Positions 7,881 to 16,239 of a stretch of 23,812 bases of DNA are shown here, in pieces (the stretch's first letter is position 1; each line of letters begins with the position of its first letter). Source of the stretch: Bacteroidota bacterium (lineage in GTDB: Bacteria; Bacteroidota; Bacteroidia; Flavobacteriales; Flavobacteriaceae); the NCBI GenBank assembly GCA_004356305.1, contig SMXJ01000131.1, positions 1 to 23,812 of the forward strand. Reading direction: 5' to 3'. The position numbers and the translations under genes were made by a program. Below the pieces are notes generated by a model. It had not been told where the DNA came from. It was given only the letters and a program-made list of their open reading frames with translations, and did not search any database.

Positions 7881-9509
7881 ATGGATATTAGCTTCAATAA
7901 AAACGAAGATCACAATAAACTATTACTTTCAGAATTACGTCGAAAACTAGCCAAGGTAAAATTAGGCGGAGGCGAAAAACGCATCGAAAAACATCACGCC
8001 AAAGGGAAGATGACCGCACGGGAGCGTATCTCCTATTTGCTCGATGACAAAAAACCATCTATTGAAATTGGTGCATTCGCCGGTGAAGACATGTACACTG
8101 ATCATGGTGGATGCCCTAGTGGCGGCGTGGTTGTAAAAATAGGCTATGTACAGGGTAAGCAGTGCATTGTTGTGGCAAATGATGCCACGGTCAAAGCAGG
8201 AGCCTGGTTTCCGATCACCACCAAGAAAAACCTTCGCGCGCAGGAAATTTCCATTCAAAACAGACTCCCTATAATTTACCTGGTCGATAGTGCCGGAGTG
8301 TACCTCCCTATGCAGGATGAAATTTTCCCGGATAAGGAACATTTCGGACGAATTTTTCGCAATAACGCCGTGATGAGCAGTATGGGGATCAATCAGATCG
8401 CAGCCGTAATGGGTAGTTGTGTTGCAGGAGGCGCTTACCTTCCCATTATGAGCGATGAGGCACTGATAGTAGATAAAACCGGGAGTATTTTCCTCGCGGG
8501 AAGTTATCTGGTAAAGGCAGCAATTGGAGAAAGTGTCGATAATGAAACCCTGGGTGGTGCAACAACACATTGTGAAATCAGTGGTGTAACCGATTACAAA
8601 GCAAAGGATGACAAAGATGCGCTTGATAAGATCAAGAAGATCGTTTCTAAAATTGGTGACTATGATCAAACCGGATACAATAGAATAAAGGGCGAGAAAC
8701 CCCTGGAAAAACCGGAAGAGATATTAGGCATACTTCCCAAATCCAGGGCCGATCAATATGATATGCGTGAGATCATAAAACGTTTGGTCGATCATAGTGA
8801 ATTCGAAGAATATAAAGAAGGATTTGGTAAAACCGTGCTAACAGGTTACGCCCGGATAGATGGCTGGGCGGTTGGAATTATTGCCAACCAGCGTACCATG
8901 GTGAAGACGAAGAAAGGTGAAATGCAATTCGGTGGGGTTATCTATAGCGATAGTGCAGATAAAGCCACTCGTTTTATCGCCAATTGCAATCAAAAGAAAA
9001 TTCCGTTGGTGTTTTTGCAGGATGTTACGGGTTTTATGGTTGGCAGTAAAAGTGAGCATGGTGGTATTATAAAAGACGGTGCAAAAATGGTGAATGCCGT
9101 TAGTAATAGTGTGGTTCCTAAATTTACGGTAATTATCGGTAATTCCTATGGTGCGGGCAACTACGCCATGTGCGGAAAAGCCTATGATCCAAGACTTATC
9201 GTTGCCTGGCCCAGTGCAGCGTTAGCCGTAATGAGTGGCGACACCGCAGCCAAGGTATTGCTCCAAATAGAAACGGCGTCGCTAAAAAAAGAAGGCTCCA
9301 CTATTTCCGAAGAAAAAGAAAAAGAGCTTTACGATAAAATTAAAGCGCGTTACGACGATCAAATTTCTCCCTACTATGCTGCGGCCAGAATTTGGACAGA
9401 TGCTATTATCGATCCGTTGGATACGCGCACCTGGATCTCCATGGGAATTGAAGCTGCCAATCATGCGCCCATTGAGAAACCTTTTAATATGGGAGTGATA
9501 CAGGTGTAA
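7881..9509 (+). CDS. Acyl-CoA carboxylase beta (carboxyltransferase) subunit, methylcrotonyl/propionyl-CoA type
   Basis: A 542-residue biotin-dependent carboxyltransferase. An N-terminal crotonase-like lobe begins with the GGGEKRIEKHHAKGKMTARER segment (~residues 30-50) and carries GGCPSGGVVVKIGYV. Next come CVAGGAYLPIMSDEALIV, then FLAGSYLVKAAIGESVDNE and LGGATTHCEISGVTDY, which resemble the methylcrotonyl-CoA carboxylase beta signature. The C-terminal lobe has QFGGVIYSDSADKATRFI, FLQDVTGFMVG and SYGAGNYAMCGKAYDPR. It would transfer CO2 from carboxybiotin to an acyl-CoA such as 3-methylcrotonyl-CoA (leucine breakdown). No biotin carboxylase/BCCP alpha subunit is in the window, so the partner is encoded elsewhere. 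I prefer the ATG at 7881 to the in-frame TTG at 7860 because the latter sits in a -7 element. The stop codon touches the start of the MFS gene. Confidence 0.9.
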   Translation: MDISFNKNEDHNKLLLSELRRKLAKVKLGGGEKRIEKHHAKGKMTARERISYLLDDKKPSIEIGAFAGEDMYTDHGGCPSGGVVVKIGYVQGKQCIVVANDATVKAGAWFPITTKKNLRAQEISIQNRLPIIYLVDSAGVYLPMQDEIFPDKEHFGRIFRNNAVMSSMGINQIAAVMGSCVAGGAYLPIMSDEALIVDKTGSIFLAGSYLVKAAIGESVDNETLGGATTHCEISGVTDYKAKDDKDALDKIKKIVSKIGDYDQTGYNRIKGEKPLEKPEEILGILPKSRADQYDMREIIKRLVDHSEFEEYKEGFGKTVLTGYARIDGWAVGIIANQRTMVKTKKGEMQFGGVIYSDSADKATRFIANCNQKKIPLVFLQDVTGFMVGSKSEHGGIIKDGAKMVNAVSNSVVPKFTVIIGNSYGAGNYAMCGKAYDPRLIVAWPSAALAVMSGDTAAKVLLQIETASLKKEGSTISEEKEKELYDKIKARYDDQISPYYAAARIWTDAIIDPLDTRTWISMGIEAANHAPIEKPFNMGVIQV

Positions 9510-10787
9510 ATGAATTCTACTAACACTAAACAATCCTGGCATATAATCTTCCTGCTTATCTTATCCGGTGAAGCGGTTTTTATTTTGCCTTTTGTCCTTG
9601 CCAGAGTGTTTCGGCCAACAGTGCTCGATGTGTTTCAGTTAACAAATTTACAACTGGGTACCTGCTTCTCTGTCTACGGAATTGTTGCGCTGCTTTCATA
9701 TCTTTTCGGAGGTCCTTTAGCCGACAGGTTTCAACCCGGAAAATTGATCGCGATTGCCCTGTTTTTAACAGCCCTTGGTGGGATCGTTATGGCCTCGTAT
9801 CCTTCGTATTTTGTCTTGAAGGTATTATATGGCTACTGGGGATTCACCACCATTTTTCTCTTTTGGGCCGCCATGATAAAGGCCACGCGTGTATGGGGAG
9901 GCCTTAACTCTCAGGGAAAGGCGTTTGGGTTTTTAGACGGCGGCCGGGGCCTGGTAGGTGCCGCATTCGGGTCGATGGGGGTTCTGATCTTTTCCATTTT
10001 TATCGTGGGAGAAATTACGGAGGCAAGTATGGCAGATCGAAAGGAAGCTTTTAAGTATGTCCTTTTAGTATCCTCGGGAATTGTTGCTTTTATAGGGATC
10101 TTAGTATGGTTATTTCTGAAACCAAAGGCCGAGGAAGAAAGCCGAGTACAGTTGCAGCGAATTTCAGTAAAACACATACGCACCGTATTGAAGATTCCGG
10201 CGGTTTGGCTGTTAATGATCATAATTTTATGTGCCTATGTGGGTTATAAGATCACCGATATATTCTCGCTTTATGCTAGAGAAGTAATGTTGTATGATGA
10301 AGTAAAATCTGCAAAGGTGGGAACATTTTTGCTCTATATTCGCCCTGTGGTTGGTATTCTTATCGGATTTATCGCAGATCGTTCCCGAACCACACTTTGG
10401 CTCATCATCAGTTTTGTGATCACCATATTGGGAGCACTCTTATTTGCATCGGGTATCATTGAACCCGATAGCAGCTCCTTATTTTTTATATCCATTTTAA
10501 TAACCGCCACCGGAGTGTATGCTATACGGTCGCTGTACTTTGCCACCATGCAGGAGGGGTATATTCCTTTGATGCTTACGGGTACAGCGGTTGGTTTAAT
10601 TTCACTGGTGGGATATACACCCGACATCTTTGCGGGACCTGCTATGGGTTACTTGCTGGATAACTCTCCGGGGGAACCGGGACATCAACAGGTCTTTGTC
10701 ATGCTCGCGGTTTTTGCTTTTGTTGGACTGATCGCTTCGGTCATTTATTATCGACTGCCCTTCGGAAAAAAAGCGTCTCTGTTGTGA
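9510..10787 (+). CDS. Major facilitator superfamily transporter
   Basis: A 425-residue inner-membrane protein with about 12 hydrophobic helices in two halves and a central cytoplasmic loop (~205-225, LKPKAEEESRVQLQRIS). The MFS loop 2-3 motif is GGPLADRFQPGK (~69-80). Its counterpart in the second half is GFIADRSRTT. GGRGLVGAAFGS (~146-157) is the motif of helix 5. It looks closest to the phosphate-ester/organic-anion or NarK-like MFS branches, but the substrate cannot be read from sequence. Its ATG follows the carboxylase TAA with no spacer, so translation is probably coupled and the two genes form an operon. A link between substrate uptake and acyl-CoA carboxylation is only a guess. Confidence 0.85.
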   Translation: MNSTNTKQSWHIIFLLILSGEAVFILPFVLARVFRPTVLDVFQLTNLQLGTCFSVYGIVALLSYLFGGPLADRFQPGKLIAIALFLTALGGIVMASYPSYFVLKVLYGYWGFTTIFLFWAAMIKATRVWGGLNSQGKAFGFLDGGRGLVGAAFGSMGVLIFSIFIVGEITEASMADRKEAFKYVLLVSSGIVAFIGILVWLFLKPKAEEESRVQLQRISVKHIRTVLKIPAVWLLMIIILCAYVGYKITDIFSLYAREVMLYDEVKSAKVGTFLLYIRPVVGILIGFIADRSRTTLWLIISFVITILGALLFASGIIEPDSSSLFFISILITATGVYAIRSLYFATMQEGYIPLMLTGTAVGLISLVGYTPDIFAGPAMGYLLDNSPGEPGHQQVFVMLAVFAFVGLIASVIYYRLPFGKKASLL

Positions 10788-10885
10788 CTAAAATCTGTAG
10801 GTTCTGAGTTCTGATTTTTTTTTAAAATTTCCTCATATCGTTAAAAATAAGTACCTTTTGACATACAATCAAACCAATTTTAGTC

Positions 10886-11308
10886 ATGGGAGTTATAAAA
10901 TCTTTAAACAAATGGGCAAATGCACATACTTATTATCCTATTGATATTATACGTGTTGCCCTGGGTGTTTTCCTCGTAATTAAAGGTGTTAATTTTATGG
11001 GAAACACCGTGCAACTCTTGGAAGTAATCAAACCTATGAGAAGCGTGATTGGAGAAATGATGGCCATTCATTATGTGGCGCCGGCTCACTTTCTTGGAGG
11101 GATACTTATAGCCTTTGGCCTGTTGACACGGTGGGCCGTCATCGCACAATTGCCCATTTTGGTGGGTGCGGTGATCATCAATTTTTCCGGTGAGATGAAT
11201 ACCAACAATCTTATCTTGTCATTAACGGCCCTCGTACTTTGTATTTTCTTTGCATTTTATGGCTCCGGAAAACATTCGATAGATAAATTTTTCAAAATGC
11301 AGCAGTAG
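10886..11308 (+). CDS. DoxX-family integral membrane protein
   Basis: A 140-residue protein with four hydrophobic helices, in the regions VALGVFLVIKGVNFM, FLGGILIAFGLLTRWAVIAQ, LPILVGAVIIN and LILSLTALVLCIFFAFYG. The order and the RVxLGxFLxxKG / GGxLxxxGLxTRxA pattern fit the DoxX/DoxD-like fold. The family is found in the inner membrane, is linked in some cases to quinone or thiol oxidation, and is functionally undefined in flavobacteria. It has its own 98-bp upstream region after the MFS gene; the sequence TACCTTTTG there is close to a -7 box but has one extra T, so I do not call a promoter. It is convergent with the M24 peptidase, only 7 bp apart. It is a paralogue-type match to the second DoxX gene at 18150. 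Confidence 0.8.
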   Translation: MGVIKSLNKWANAHTYYPIDIIRVALGVFLVIKGVNFMGNTVQLLEVIKPMRSVIGEMMAIHYVAPAHFLGGILIAFGLLTRWAVIAQLPILVGAVIINFSGEMNTNNLILSLTALVLCIFFAFYGSGKHSIDKFFKMQQ

Positions 11309-11319
11309 GTAAAACCTAC
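11305..11319. terminator. Palindrome carrying both convergent stop codons
   Basis: GTAGGT (11305-11310), AAA, ACCTAC (11314-11319) is a perfect 6-bp inverted repeat. The TAG stop of the DoxX gene (11306-11308) and the TAG stop of the M24 gene on the other strand (11316-11318) are mirror parts of the same hairpin. There is no T-run on either side, so it may act only as a weak bidirectional transcript end. Confidence 0.35.
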
Positions 11320-12629
11320 CAGCTAATTGGTTTGATGGCTTCTTGCCTGCCATTCACATATCGAAAGCCATCTTTACCATAGAAACCGGCTTCTTCAAGC
11401 ATGATTCGAACGTCCTTTTTCCATGGTTCAATGGTCACAGTGGTATTGAGCTCGATAGCGTACACCGTGTTGTAATGAAGCGGGTAATCACCGTTCACCG
11501 GCACACCTCGCTGTGAATCCCACATTCCAAAGGTTGTTCCCGAACTGTGGCCATAATTCCCTAACGGATGGGTGTAGATCGCCGGGCGCAATCCTTCGGC
11601 CCGTCCCTGTTTTAACGATTTCGATAGAATTTCATTTCCGGTCCTTCCCACCTCAAAATATCCGGTAAATATATCCTGCACCCTATTCCCTTCTGCAAAG
11701 GCCTCCTCGAGGAAGCCGGGAACTTTGGTCTCGCCATTTGTCAGGACATAGGCATGTTGTTGGCAATCTGTATTCAGGCCTATGTAAGTGATCCCAAAAT
11801 CACAATGCAATAAGTCTCCGGGTAAGATCACTTTATCCTTATCACCTTTTGTAAAAGAATAAATATGACTCCTTAAAACCTCCTCGCTTCGTTGAATATC
11901 AACGGTAGGATGAAACCAGGTTTCCAGACCCATATCGGTTACTTTTTGGCGCATCCACCACACAACTTCATCTGTGGTTGTTTTTCCGGGTGTTATGACC
12001 TCGTTTGAAAAAGCCTCATCAATGATTTTGTGAGTGACCTCAACGAGCGTATGGTAGAGTTCCATTTCTTTTTGGGTTCTGGTTTCTATCCAACCTATGG
12101 CTAATTTTTCTGCTGAAACCAGTTTGCTCTCCAAATTTGCCGGAAGGGCCTCTTTCAATTCGGCATAATCTGTCGCTACCAATCCGTCAGCAATTCCGAA
12201 GTGCTCAGAAATATTGATGCCAATGGTCGATGGGTTCCTCTCTTCGATGATCTCGACCAGACGTGCCCACTGGTCGGGTTGTTTTTCTTTATCCCAGGCT
12301 GATGTTATATTCTTACCTACATCATAACGTGCAACGGCAAGTTTCTCGAAAATATTCCCGTTCTTATTTCGGTAGAAAACCAAAATAGTTCTTCGTCGGG
12401 CATTGAGCCAGGTTGCGGGAAGCATGGTACGCATCACAGGATCTTCATTATATTCACGCGAAATGACCAACCACATATCGATTTGAGCATTGTCCATTAA
12501 CTCCGGAAGCAAATTCTCAAACCTATCGGCTATAATTTCATCTTTAAGCAGGGCCCTTTCCCTTTCAGGAAGGATCTGTGCGATAGTTGTGAGTGAAACG
12601 ATCAGAAACAGGAAGATCAGGATTTTCAT
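11316..12629 (-). CDS. Secreted M24 family metallopeptidase (Xaa-Pro aminopeptidase-like)
   Basis: A 437-residue protein with an N-terminal signal peptide (~18 residues, ILIFLFLIVSLTTIAQ). Residues ~35-175 form the N-terminal creatinase-like domain and ~190-437 the pita-bread catalytic domain. The dinuclear metal site is visible: Asp277 in HCDFG, Asp288 in NTDCQ, His354/His361 in THPLGNYGHSSG, Glu393 in AIELN and Glu412/413 in MLEEAG. The family removes N-terminal residues, typically before proline, using Mn, Co or Zn. The signal peptide puts it in the periplasm or outside, with a likely role in peptide scavenging together with the S9 enzyme at 2686-4713. It is the last gene of the minus-strand run behind menE, separated by 102 bp, so it may have its own promoter; TATTTTTA near the start is a one-mismatch -7 candidate. 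Confidence 0.9.
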   Translation of the reverse strand: MKILIFLFLIVSLTTIAQILPERERALLKDEIIADRFENLLPELMDNAQIDMWLVISREYNEDPVMRTMLPATWLNARRRTILVFYRNKNGNIFEKLAVARYDVGKNITSAWDKEKQPDQWARLVEIIEERNPSTIGINISEHFGIADGLVATDYAELKEALPANLESKLVSAEKLAIGWIETRTQKEMELYHTLVEVTHKIIDEAFSNEVITPGKTTTDEVVWWMRQKVTDMGLETWFHPTVDIQRSEEVLRSHIYSFTKGDKDKVILPGDLLHCDFGITYIGLNTDCQQHAYVLTNGETKVPGFLEEAFAEGNRVQDIFTGYFEVGRTGNEILSKSLKQGRAEGLRPAIYTHPLGNYGHSSGTTFGMWDSQRGVPVNGDYPLHYNTVYAIELNTTVTIEPWKKDVRIMLEEAGFYGKDGFRYVNGRQEAIKPISW

Positions 12630-12731
12630 AACATCTGGTTTTCTCTAAAAATACGGATTTCAATATAAAGGTTTGTTTAAAATAAGCTGATAATCATTGA
12701 GGGAAGTATTTTATTTGTGTTATTTCGGCAC

Positions 12732-13814
12732 TTACTTTTTATAGCTATTTATCAACTTAAGTACATCTGCACGTTTAATCTTTCCTGTTGCAGTATAGGG
12801 AAATTGTGACAGGGTGTAGATCTTTTTAGGACGCTCGTAGGAAGATAGAGCCGAAAAGGCCACCGCAAAATCGGGCGACTTATCACCGGATTCACTTTCT
12901 AAGATAAGTATGAGACGTTCCCCTAGCTCGGTATCCTGTTCTGCTCCGATAACAAAAGGAGTCGTTATATATGCCGATAGTTTAGCCTCGATCTCTTCAG
13001 GGTTAATTTTTATCGCTCCGCTGTTTATAATGTTATCGTGTCTACCCAACCAAATAAAGGAAAGTGGTGAATGTAGATCAACCAGATCATTTGTGACCAC
13101 CGTTCCATTACTCACTTTAGGCGCATCGATCACCAAACACCCTCTATCATCTACAGTGAACTTTACATCAGGTAGAGCTGTAAATACGTCAGATTTTGCG
13201 AAGCCGTTGATTCTTCGCACCGCCACGTGGGTAATGGTTTCGGTCATACCATAAGTGGAAAATACTTCAGTCGATTTGCTTTGTAACTGCGCTTCCAATT
13301 CCGTGGAAATAGCACCTCCACCCACGATCAATTTTTTCACTTTGTCAAGATCATCGATAGAATGAAGTAATTGATAAGGAACCATGGCTACAAAATCGTA
13401 GGGATTATCATATTCAACCAGAGACTTTTTTTCCGGTGCCACCACGTGCAGATCCCAGCCCAACACCATTGCGCGAACCAACATCATTTTCCCCGCTATA
13501 TAGTCGGATGATAAACAAAGCAACGCCTTTGTTCCTTCCCCAACTTTAAAATAGGTTCCGGTCGCTTCTGCGCTATGGATCATATGTTCTTTCGAAATAA
13601 TGATCTCCTTCGGAATTCCGGATGATCCCGAAGTTCTCACAACCACCGTTTCATCAAAACTAAGCCATTCCTCAAGGAACCGTGCCATGCTACGCTCGTA
13701 GGAAGCACCTTGTTCCATAAGGCCATCCGAAAAGTTGAGCAACTCTTCAGCCGAAGGGTATGAAAGTCCGTTGAGCTTGAATTTAGGATGAATGTGTGGT
13801 GAGGTTGTATTCAA
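12732..13814 (-). CDS. menE: O-succinylbenzoate--CoA ligase MenE (short Bacteroidota form)
   Basis: A 360-residue ANL-superfamily adenylating enzyme. The AMP-binding P-loop is TSGSSGIPKE (61-70). Motif YGMTETITHVA lies near 188-198, IWLGRHDNIINSGAIKINPEEIEAKL forms the hinge, and TATGKIKR near the end contains the catalytic lysine (~Lys345). It activates o-succinylbenzoate with ATP and joins it to CoA in menaquinone synthesis. The protein is shorter than the ~450-residue E. coli enzyme, at the N terminus, as is usual in this phylum. The assignment is strengthened by menC two genes upstream and menA further upstream on the same strand. Start: only a TTG (13814) is available in frame near the family's usual N terminus (HPKFKLNG), 14 bp after the CPBP stop. 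Confidence 0.88.
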   Translation of the reverse strand: MNTTSPHIHPKFKLNGLSYPSAEELLNFSDGLMEQGASYERSMARFLEEWLSFDETVVVRTSGSSGIPKEIIISKEHMIHSAEATGTYFKVGEGTKALLCLSSDYIAGKMMLVRAMVLGWDLHVVAPEKKSLVEYDNPYDFVAMVPYQLLHSIDDLDKVKKLIVGGGAISTELEAQLQSKSTEVFSTYGMTETITHVAVRRINGFAKSDVFTALPDVKFTVDDRGCLVIDAPKVSNGTVVTNDLVDLHSPLSFIWLGRHDNIINSGAIKINPEEIEAKLSAYITTPFVIGAEQDTELGERLILILESESGDKSPDFAVAFSALSSYERPKKIYTLSQFPYTATGKIKRADVLKLINSYKK

Positions 13815-13828
13815 AATGTAAGTATCAT

Positions 13829-14767
13829 TTATTCGATGACGGGAGCTTCTTCTGCCGGAGGCTCCACTTTACCGAAGAGTTTATCTTTCCAATTTGTCCA
13901 TTTATATTTCTTCGCCAAGATCAACAAAATAATAGGGTAAATAATAAATACGGGCAAAATTATTTCAAGTATGGTAGTGCCGCCACTATCGCCGGTATAT
14001 ATAAAAATGGCGTCGGTTTGTAAGGCTGTCCAATCCGCTGTAACCAGTGTTGCGGCCAAAAAATTGTTTCCGAAGTGAAACCCCATCGCGAGTTCCAAGC
14101 CTTCATCCATCAACGTTATAATTCCCAAGAGCAAACCCGTTCCAATGTAAAATATCATTATAATAGAACCCAATTCACCTACTTCGGGATTAGCACTATG
14201 GAATATGCCAAACATGACCGATGTAATCAATAACGGAACCCATTTGTTACGAACCATTATTCCAATTTGTTGCATCAGGTACCCTCTGAACAAGTATTCT
14301 TCAAGCCCTACCTGAAATGGAAACAGCAGCAAACTAACCATCAATAAGATAGTAAATTTCAACGGGTTAAACTGCAATTCGATATTCGAAGGATCCAGAT
14401 AATAAGACAGCCCGAAAGAAAACAATGTAATGATGGCAATAAGGGAGAATGCGAAGAAAATTCTCTTAAAATCGATCTTTTTTCTTGTGGTCGTGAGTGA
14501 GAGCAGACTCCTTTTATGTAAAAATACCACCAACAGGAATAGCAGTCCCAATAAAAAAGCGAATGGCAGAAGGTTGGCAGCCAACCAAAAATTCTTACTC
14601 GGGATGAGCTCCATCATTTTTCTTTGTTCTTCCACAAAATCGATCTGGTCTCCAAAAAAAATAAAGAAGATCAGGTTTGCAATGAACAGGCCCGAAACAA
14701 GAATAGTGGTCAATAAGAAAATCCAAAGTTCGTTTTTGCCTTTAAAGGCAAGTTGTATGTAATTCAT
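13829..14767 (-). CDS. CPBP family intramembrane glutamic endopeptidase
   Basis: A 312-residue polytopic membrane protein with about seven to eight hydrophobic segments. The CPBP/Abi core is intact: Glu156-Glu157 and Arg161 in GLEEYLFRG, His190 in FGIFHSANPE, and His231/Asn235 in GFHFGNNF. Members are intramembrane proteases related to CAAX prenyl endopeptidases (Rce1). Its start is 2 bp after the menC stop and menE begins 14 bp after its own stop, so it is inside a tight operon with menaquinone genes. That position is common in flavobacteria as far as I recall, but no role in menaquinone synthesis is established. The C-terminal tail is acidic and proline-rich (VEPPAEEAPVIE) and probably cytoplasmic. 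Confidence 0.88.
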   Translation of the reverse strand: MNYIQLAFKGKNELWIFLLTTILVSGLFIANLIFFIFFGDQIDFVEEQRKMMELIPSKNFWLAANLLPFAFLLGLLFLLVVFLHKRSLLSLTTTRKKIDFKRIFFAFSLIAIITLFSFGLSYYLDPSNIELQFNPLKFTILLMVSLLLFPFQVGLEEYLFRGYLMQQIGIMVRNKWVPLLITSVMFGIFHSANPEVGELGSIIMIFYIGTGLLLGIITLMDEGLELAMGFHFGNNFLAATLVTADWTALQTDAIFIYTGDSGGTTILEIILPVFIIYPIILLILAKKYKWTNWKDKLFGKVEPPAEEAPVIE

Positions 14768-14769
14768 AG

Positions 14770-15807
14770 TTAAAATTTAAATTTCCACTGAAGGTTGGTT
14801 TCATATTCCAGCTTCCCGTTACGAACTTTTAATGGAGATATTATATTGTTAACATATAAACTCCCGGTGCCTAACCCTTGCGGCAATTTACTACTTTTTG
14901 TGAATGTATATTGTGAAATAGCATTTAATCCCACGTTACTTTCCAGTGCCGATGTGACCCACCAATCGTGGCCCTTATCTTCCGCCAGGGAGATCCAGTG
15001 ATCACTACCTTTAAATCCACCTATAAAGGTAGGTTTTAGAACAATAAATTGCGGTCGGATCGTCTCCAGAAGTTTTGTTTTTTCTTCGGAAGTGAACACA
15101 CCTATCAACTCTTCGTCCAGCGCAATTGGAAGCGGCGTTACTTCACATAGCCGTGCCATTTCATCCCACTGCCCCTGTTTTATGGGTTGTTCTATGGAAT
15201 GCAGGTCCAGTTCAGAAAGTCGGTGGAGTTTTTCTAAGGCGTCTTCGGGGTCAAAGGCTCCGTTGGCATCTACCCGAAGTTCAATATCGGTGACTGAAAA
15301 TTCTTTTCGAACAGAACCAAGGAGGTCCAACTCGGTATGAAAATCTATAGCACCGATCTTCATTTTAATACAACTGAAACCACTTTTCAATTTTTCCGAA
15401 ATTTGTTTCTTCATGAACTCCTTATCGCCCATCCAAATGAGTCCGTTGATAGGAATTCCAACCTCCCCACGTGAAAATTGGGAAGGAAATATTTCGAAGG
15501 GATCTTCCCTTTGTAACGATCTAAAAGCGGTTTCCAGCCCGATTTGAATCGATGGAAATTCGGTCAGTTGCGCATAGAGTGTTTCCAAACCCAGATCAAT
15601 CGATTCGCATGCCCATTTCAGCTTTTCTTCATAATCGGGCCGGTCGTCTATACTAAGTCCGCGTAGCATCCCGCATTCCCCGATTCCCGTTTTATTACCC
15701 TCTTTCAGAATGATAAACCACGTTTCCCTTGTGGTTAGAGCGCCTCGAGAGGTGCCGGCGGGGGTTTTGAATTGCAGGATGTGCTTCCTATAAGTTGCTG
15801 TTGGCAT
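14770..15807 (-). CDS. menC: o-Succinylbenzoate synthase MenC
   Basis: A 345-residue enolase-superfamily enzyme that dehydrates SHCHC to o-succinylbenzoate. All catalytic and metal residues can be seen: Lys148 and Lys150 (IKMKIG), metal ligands Asp180 (RVDANG), Glu206 (SIEQP) and Asp231 (ALDEE), and Lys258 (VLKPT) on the opposite face. The N-terminal capping domain contains GIGECGMLRG (41-50), typical of MenC. The ATG at 15807 is clear. The gene is followed 2 bp later by the CPBP gene. Upstream, instead of a short operon junction with the UPF0173 gene, there is the repeat-flanked four-helix-bundle gene, so menC transcription now has to pass through, or start within, that inserted unit. Confidence 0.93.
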   Translation of the reverse strand: MPTATYRKHILQFKTPAGTSRGALTTRETWFIILKEGNKTGIGECGMLRGLSIDDRPDYEEKLKWACESIDLGLETLYAQLTEFPSIQIGLETAFRSLQREDPFEIFPSQFSRGEVGIPINGLIWMGDKEFMKKQISEKLKSGFSCIKMKIGAIDFHTELDLLGSVRKEFSVTDIELRVDANGAFDPEDALEKLHRLSELDLHSIEQPIKQGQWDEMARLCEVTPLPIALDEELIGVFTSEEKTKLLETIRPQFIVLKPTFIGGFKGSDHWISLAEDKGHDWWVTSALESNVGLNAISQYTFTKSSKLPQGLGTGSLYVNNIISPLKVRNGKLEYETNLQWKFKF

Positions 15808-15821
15808 GGACTATCAGATTT

Positions 15822-15861
15822 TTGGACTGTTGGACTGTTGGATTGTTGGATTGTTGGATTG
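15822..15861. repeat. Five tandem 8-bp repeats, TTGGAYTG
   Basis: Uninterrupted units are TTGGACTG (15822-15829, 15830-15837) and TTGGATTG (15838-15845, 15846-15853, 15854-15861), 40 bp in total. They lie 14 bp upstream of the menC start codon (right of it on the map) and 13 bp from the stop of the four-helix-bundle gene. An inverted copy of the repeat's GATTGTTGGATT core is on the other side of that gene at 16240-16251. Confidence 0.9.
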
Positions 15862-15874
15862 AAAAATACTATGA

Positions 15875-16225
15875 TCATTTGAAGGTTGATTTAAATTTTG
15901 AAGTCATTTTAACAATGGCTTCTAATTTTTGCAACAACCTCTTCAAGTCTTCTTCTTTTAGGTAATTTAAATCATATGAAATTAATAATTGAGTTTCAAT
16001 TTCATAACAAGAGCCTATTGCAATTTCTAAAAATCTGGAAAAGTCCCTATTAGATTTTCTGGAGGCTCCTTCAGCAATATTAGATGGTACAGATACACCT
16101 GCTCTTCTTAATTGATTTATAAGTCCAAATTTCTCATCACTTGGAAACAAAGAGGTGATCTTATAAATATCTATGCAGAATGATCTACTATGTTTCCAAA
16201 TCTCAAGGTCTTTGAATCTGTGCAT
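15875..16225 (-). CDS. Four-helix bundle protein, 23S rRNA intervening-sequence (IVP) family
   Basis: A 116-residue all-helical protein. Family hallmarks are FKDLEIWKHSRSF at the N terminus, PSDEKFGLINQLRRAGVSVPSNIAEGASR in the middle (helix 2, with the invariant NIAEG), and FLEIAIGSCYEIETQL. IVP proteins were first found inside intervening sequences of 23S rRNA genes but are common as free genes in Bacteroidota; they are related to the Avd protein of diversity-generating retroelements, and their role is unknown. This copy is far from any rRNA gene. By hand count, 15901-16080 has about 29% GC, clearly below neighbouring genes (about 45% in 16441-16500). It sits between repeat elements in the men gene run and is the best sign of insertion in this window. 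Confidence 0.85.
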   Translation of the reverse strand: MHRFKDLEIWKHSRSFCIDIYKITSLFPSDEKFGLINQLRRAGVSVPSNIAEGASRKSNRDFSRFLEIAIGSCYEIETQLLISYDLNYLKEEDLKRLLQKLEAIVKMTSKFKSTFK

Positions 16226-16239
16226 GGAGTATCTCTAAA

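Noticed and set aside
7962..8669. A 235-residue minus-strand open frame inside the carboxylase gene
   Set aside because: It is a shadow frame of a well-conserved gene. Its product is Cys/His-rich with no family features and no promoter.
15822..15861. Tandem repeats as a CRISPR array or DNA-uptake site
   Set aside because: Units are 8 bp with no spacers, and no cas genes are near. It is a simple tandem array.
15875..16225. IVP gene as part of a diversity-generating retroelement or an rRNA operon
   Set aside because: No reverse transcriptase, template/variable repeat pair or rRNA sequence is present in the window.
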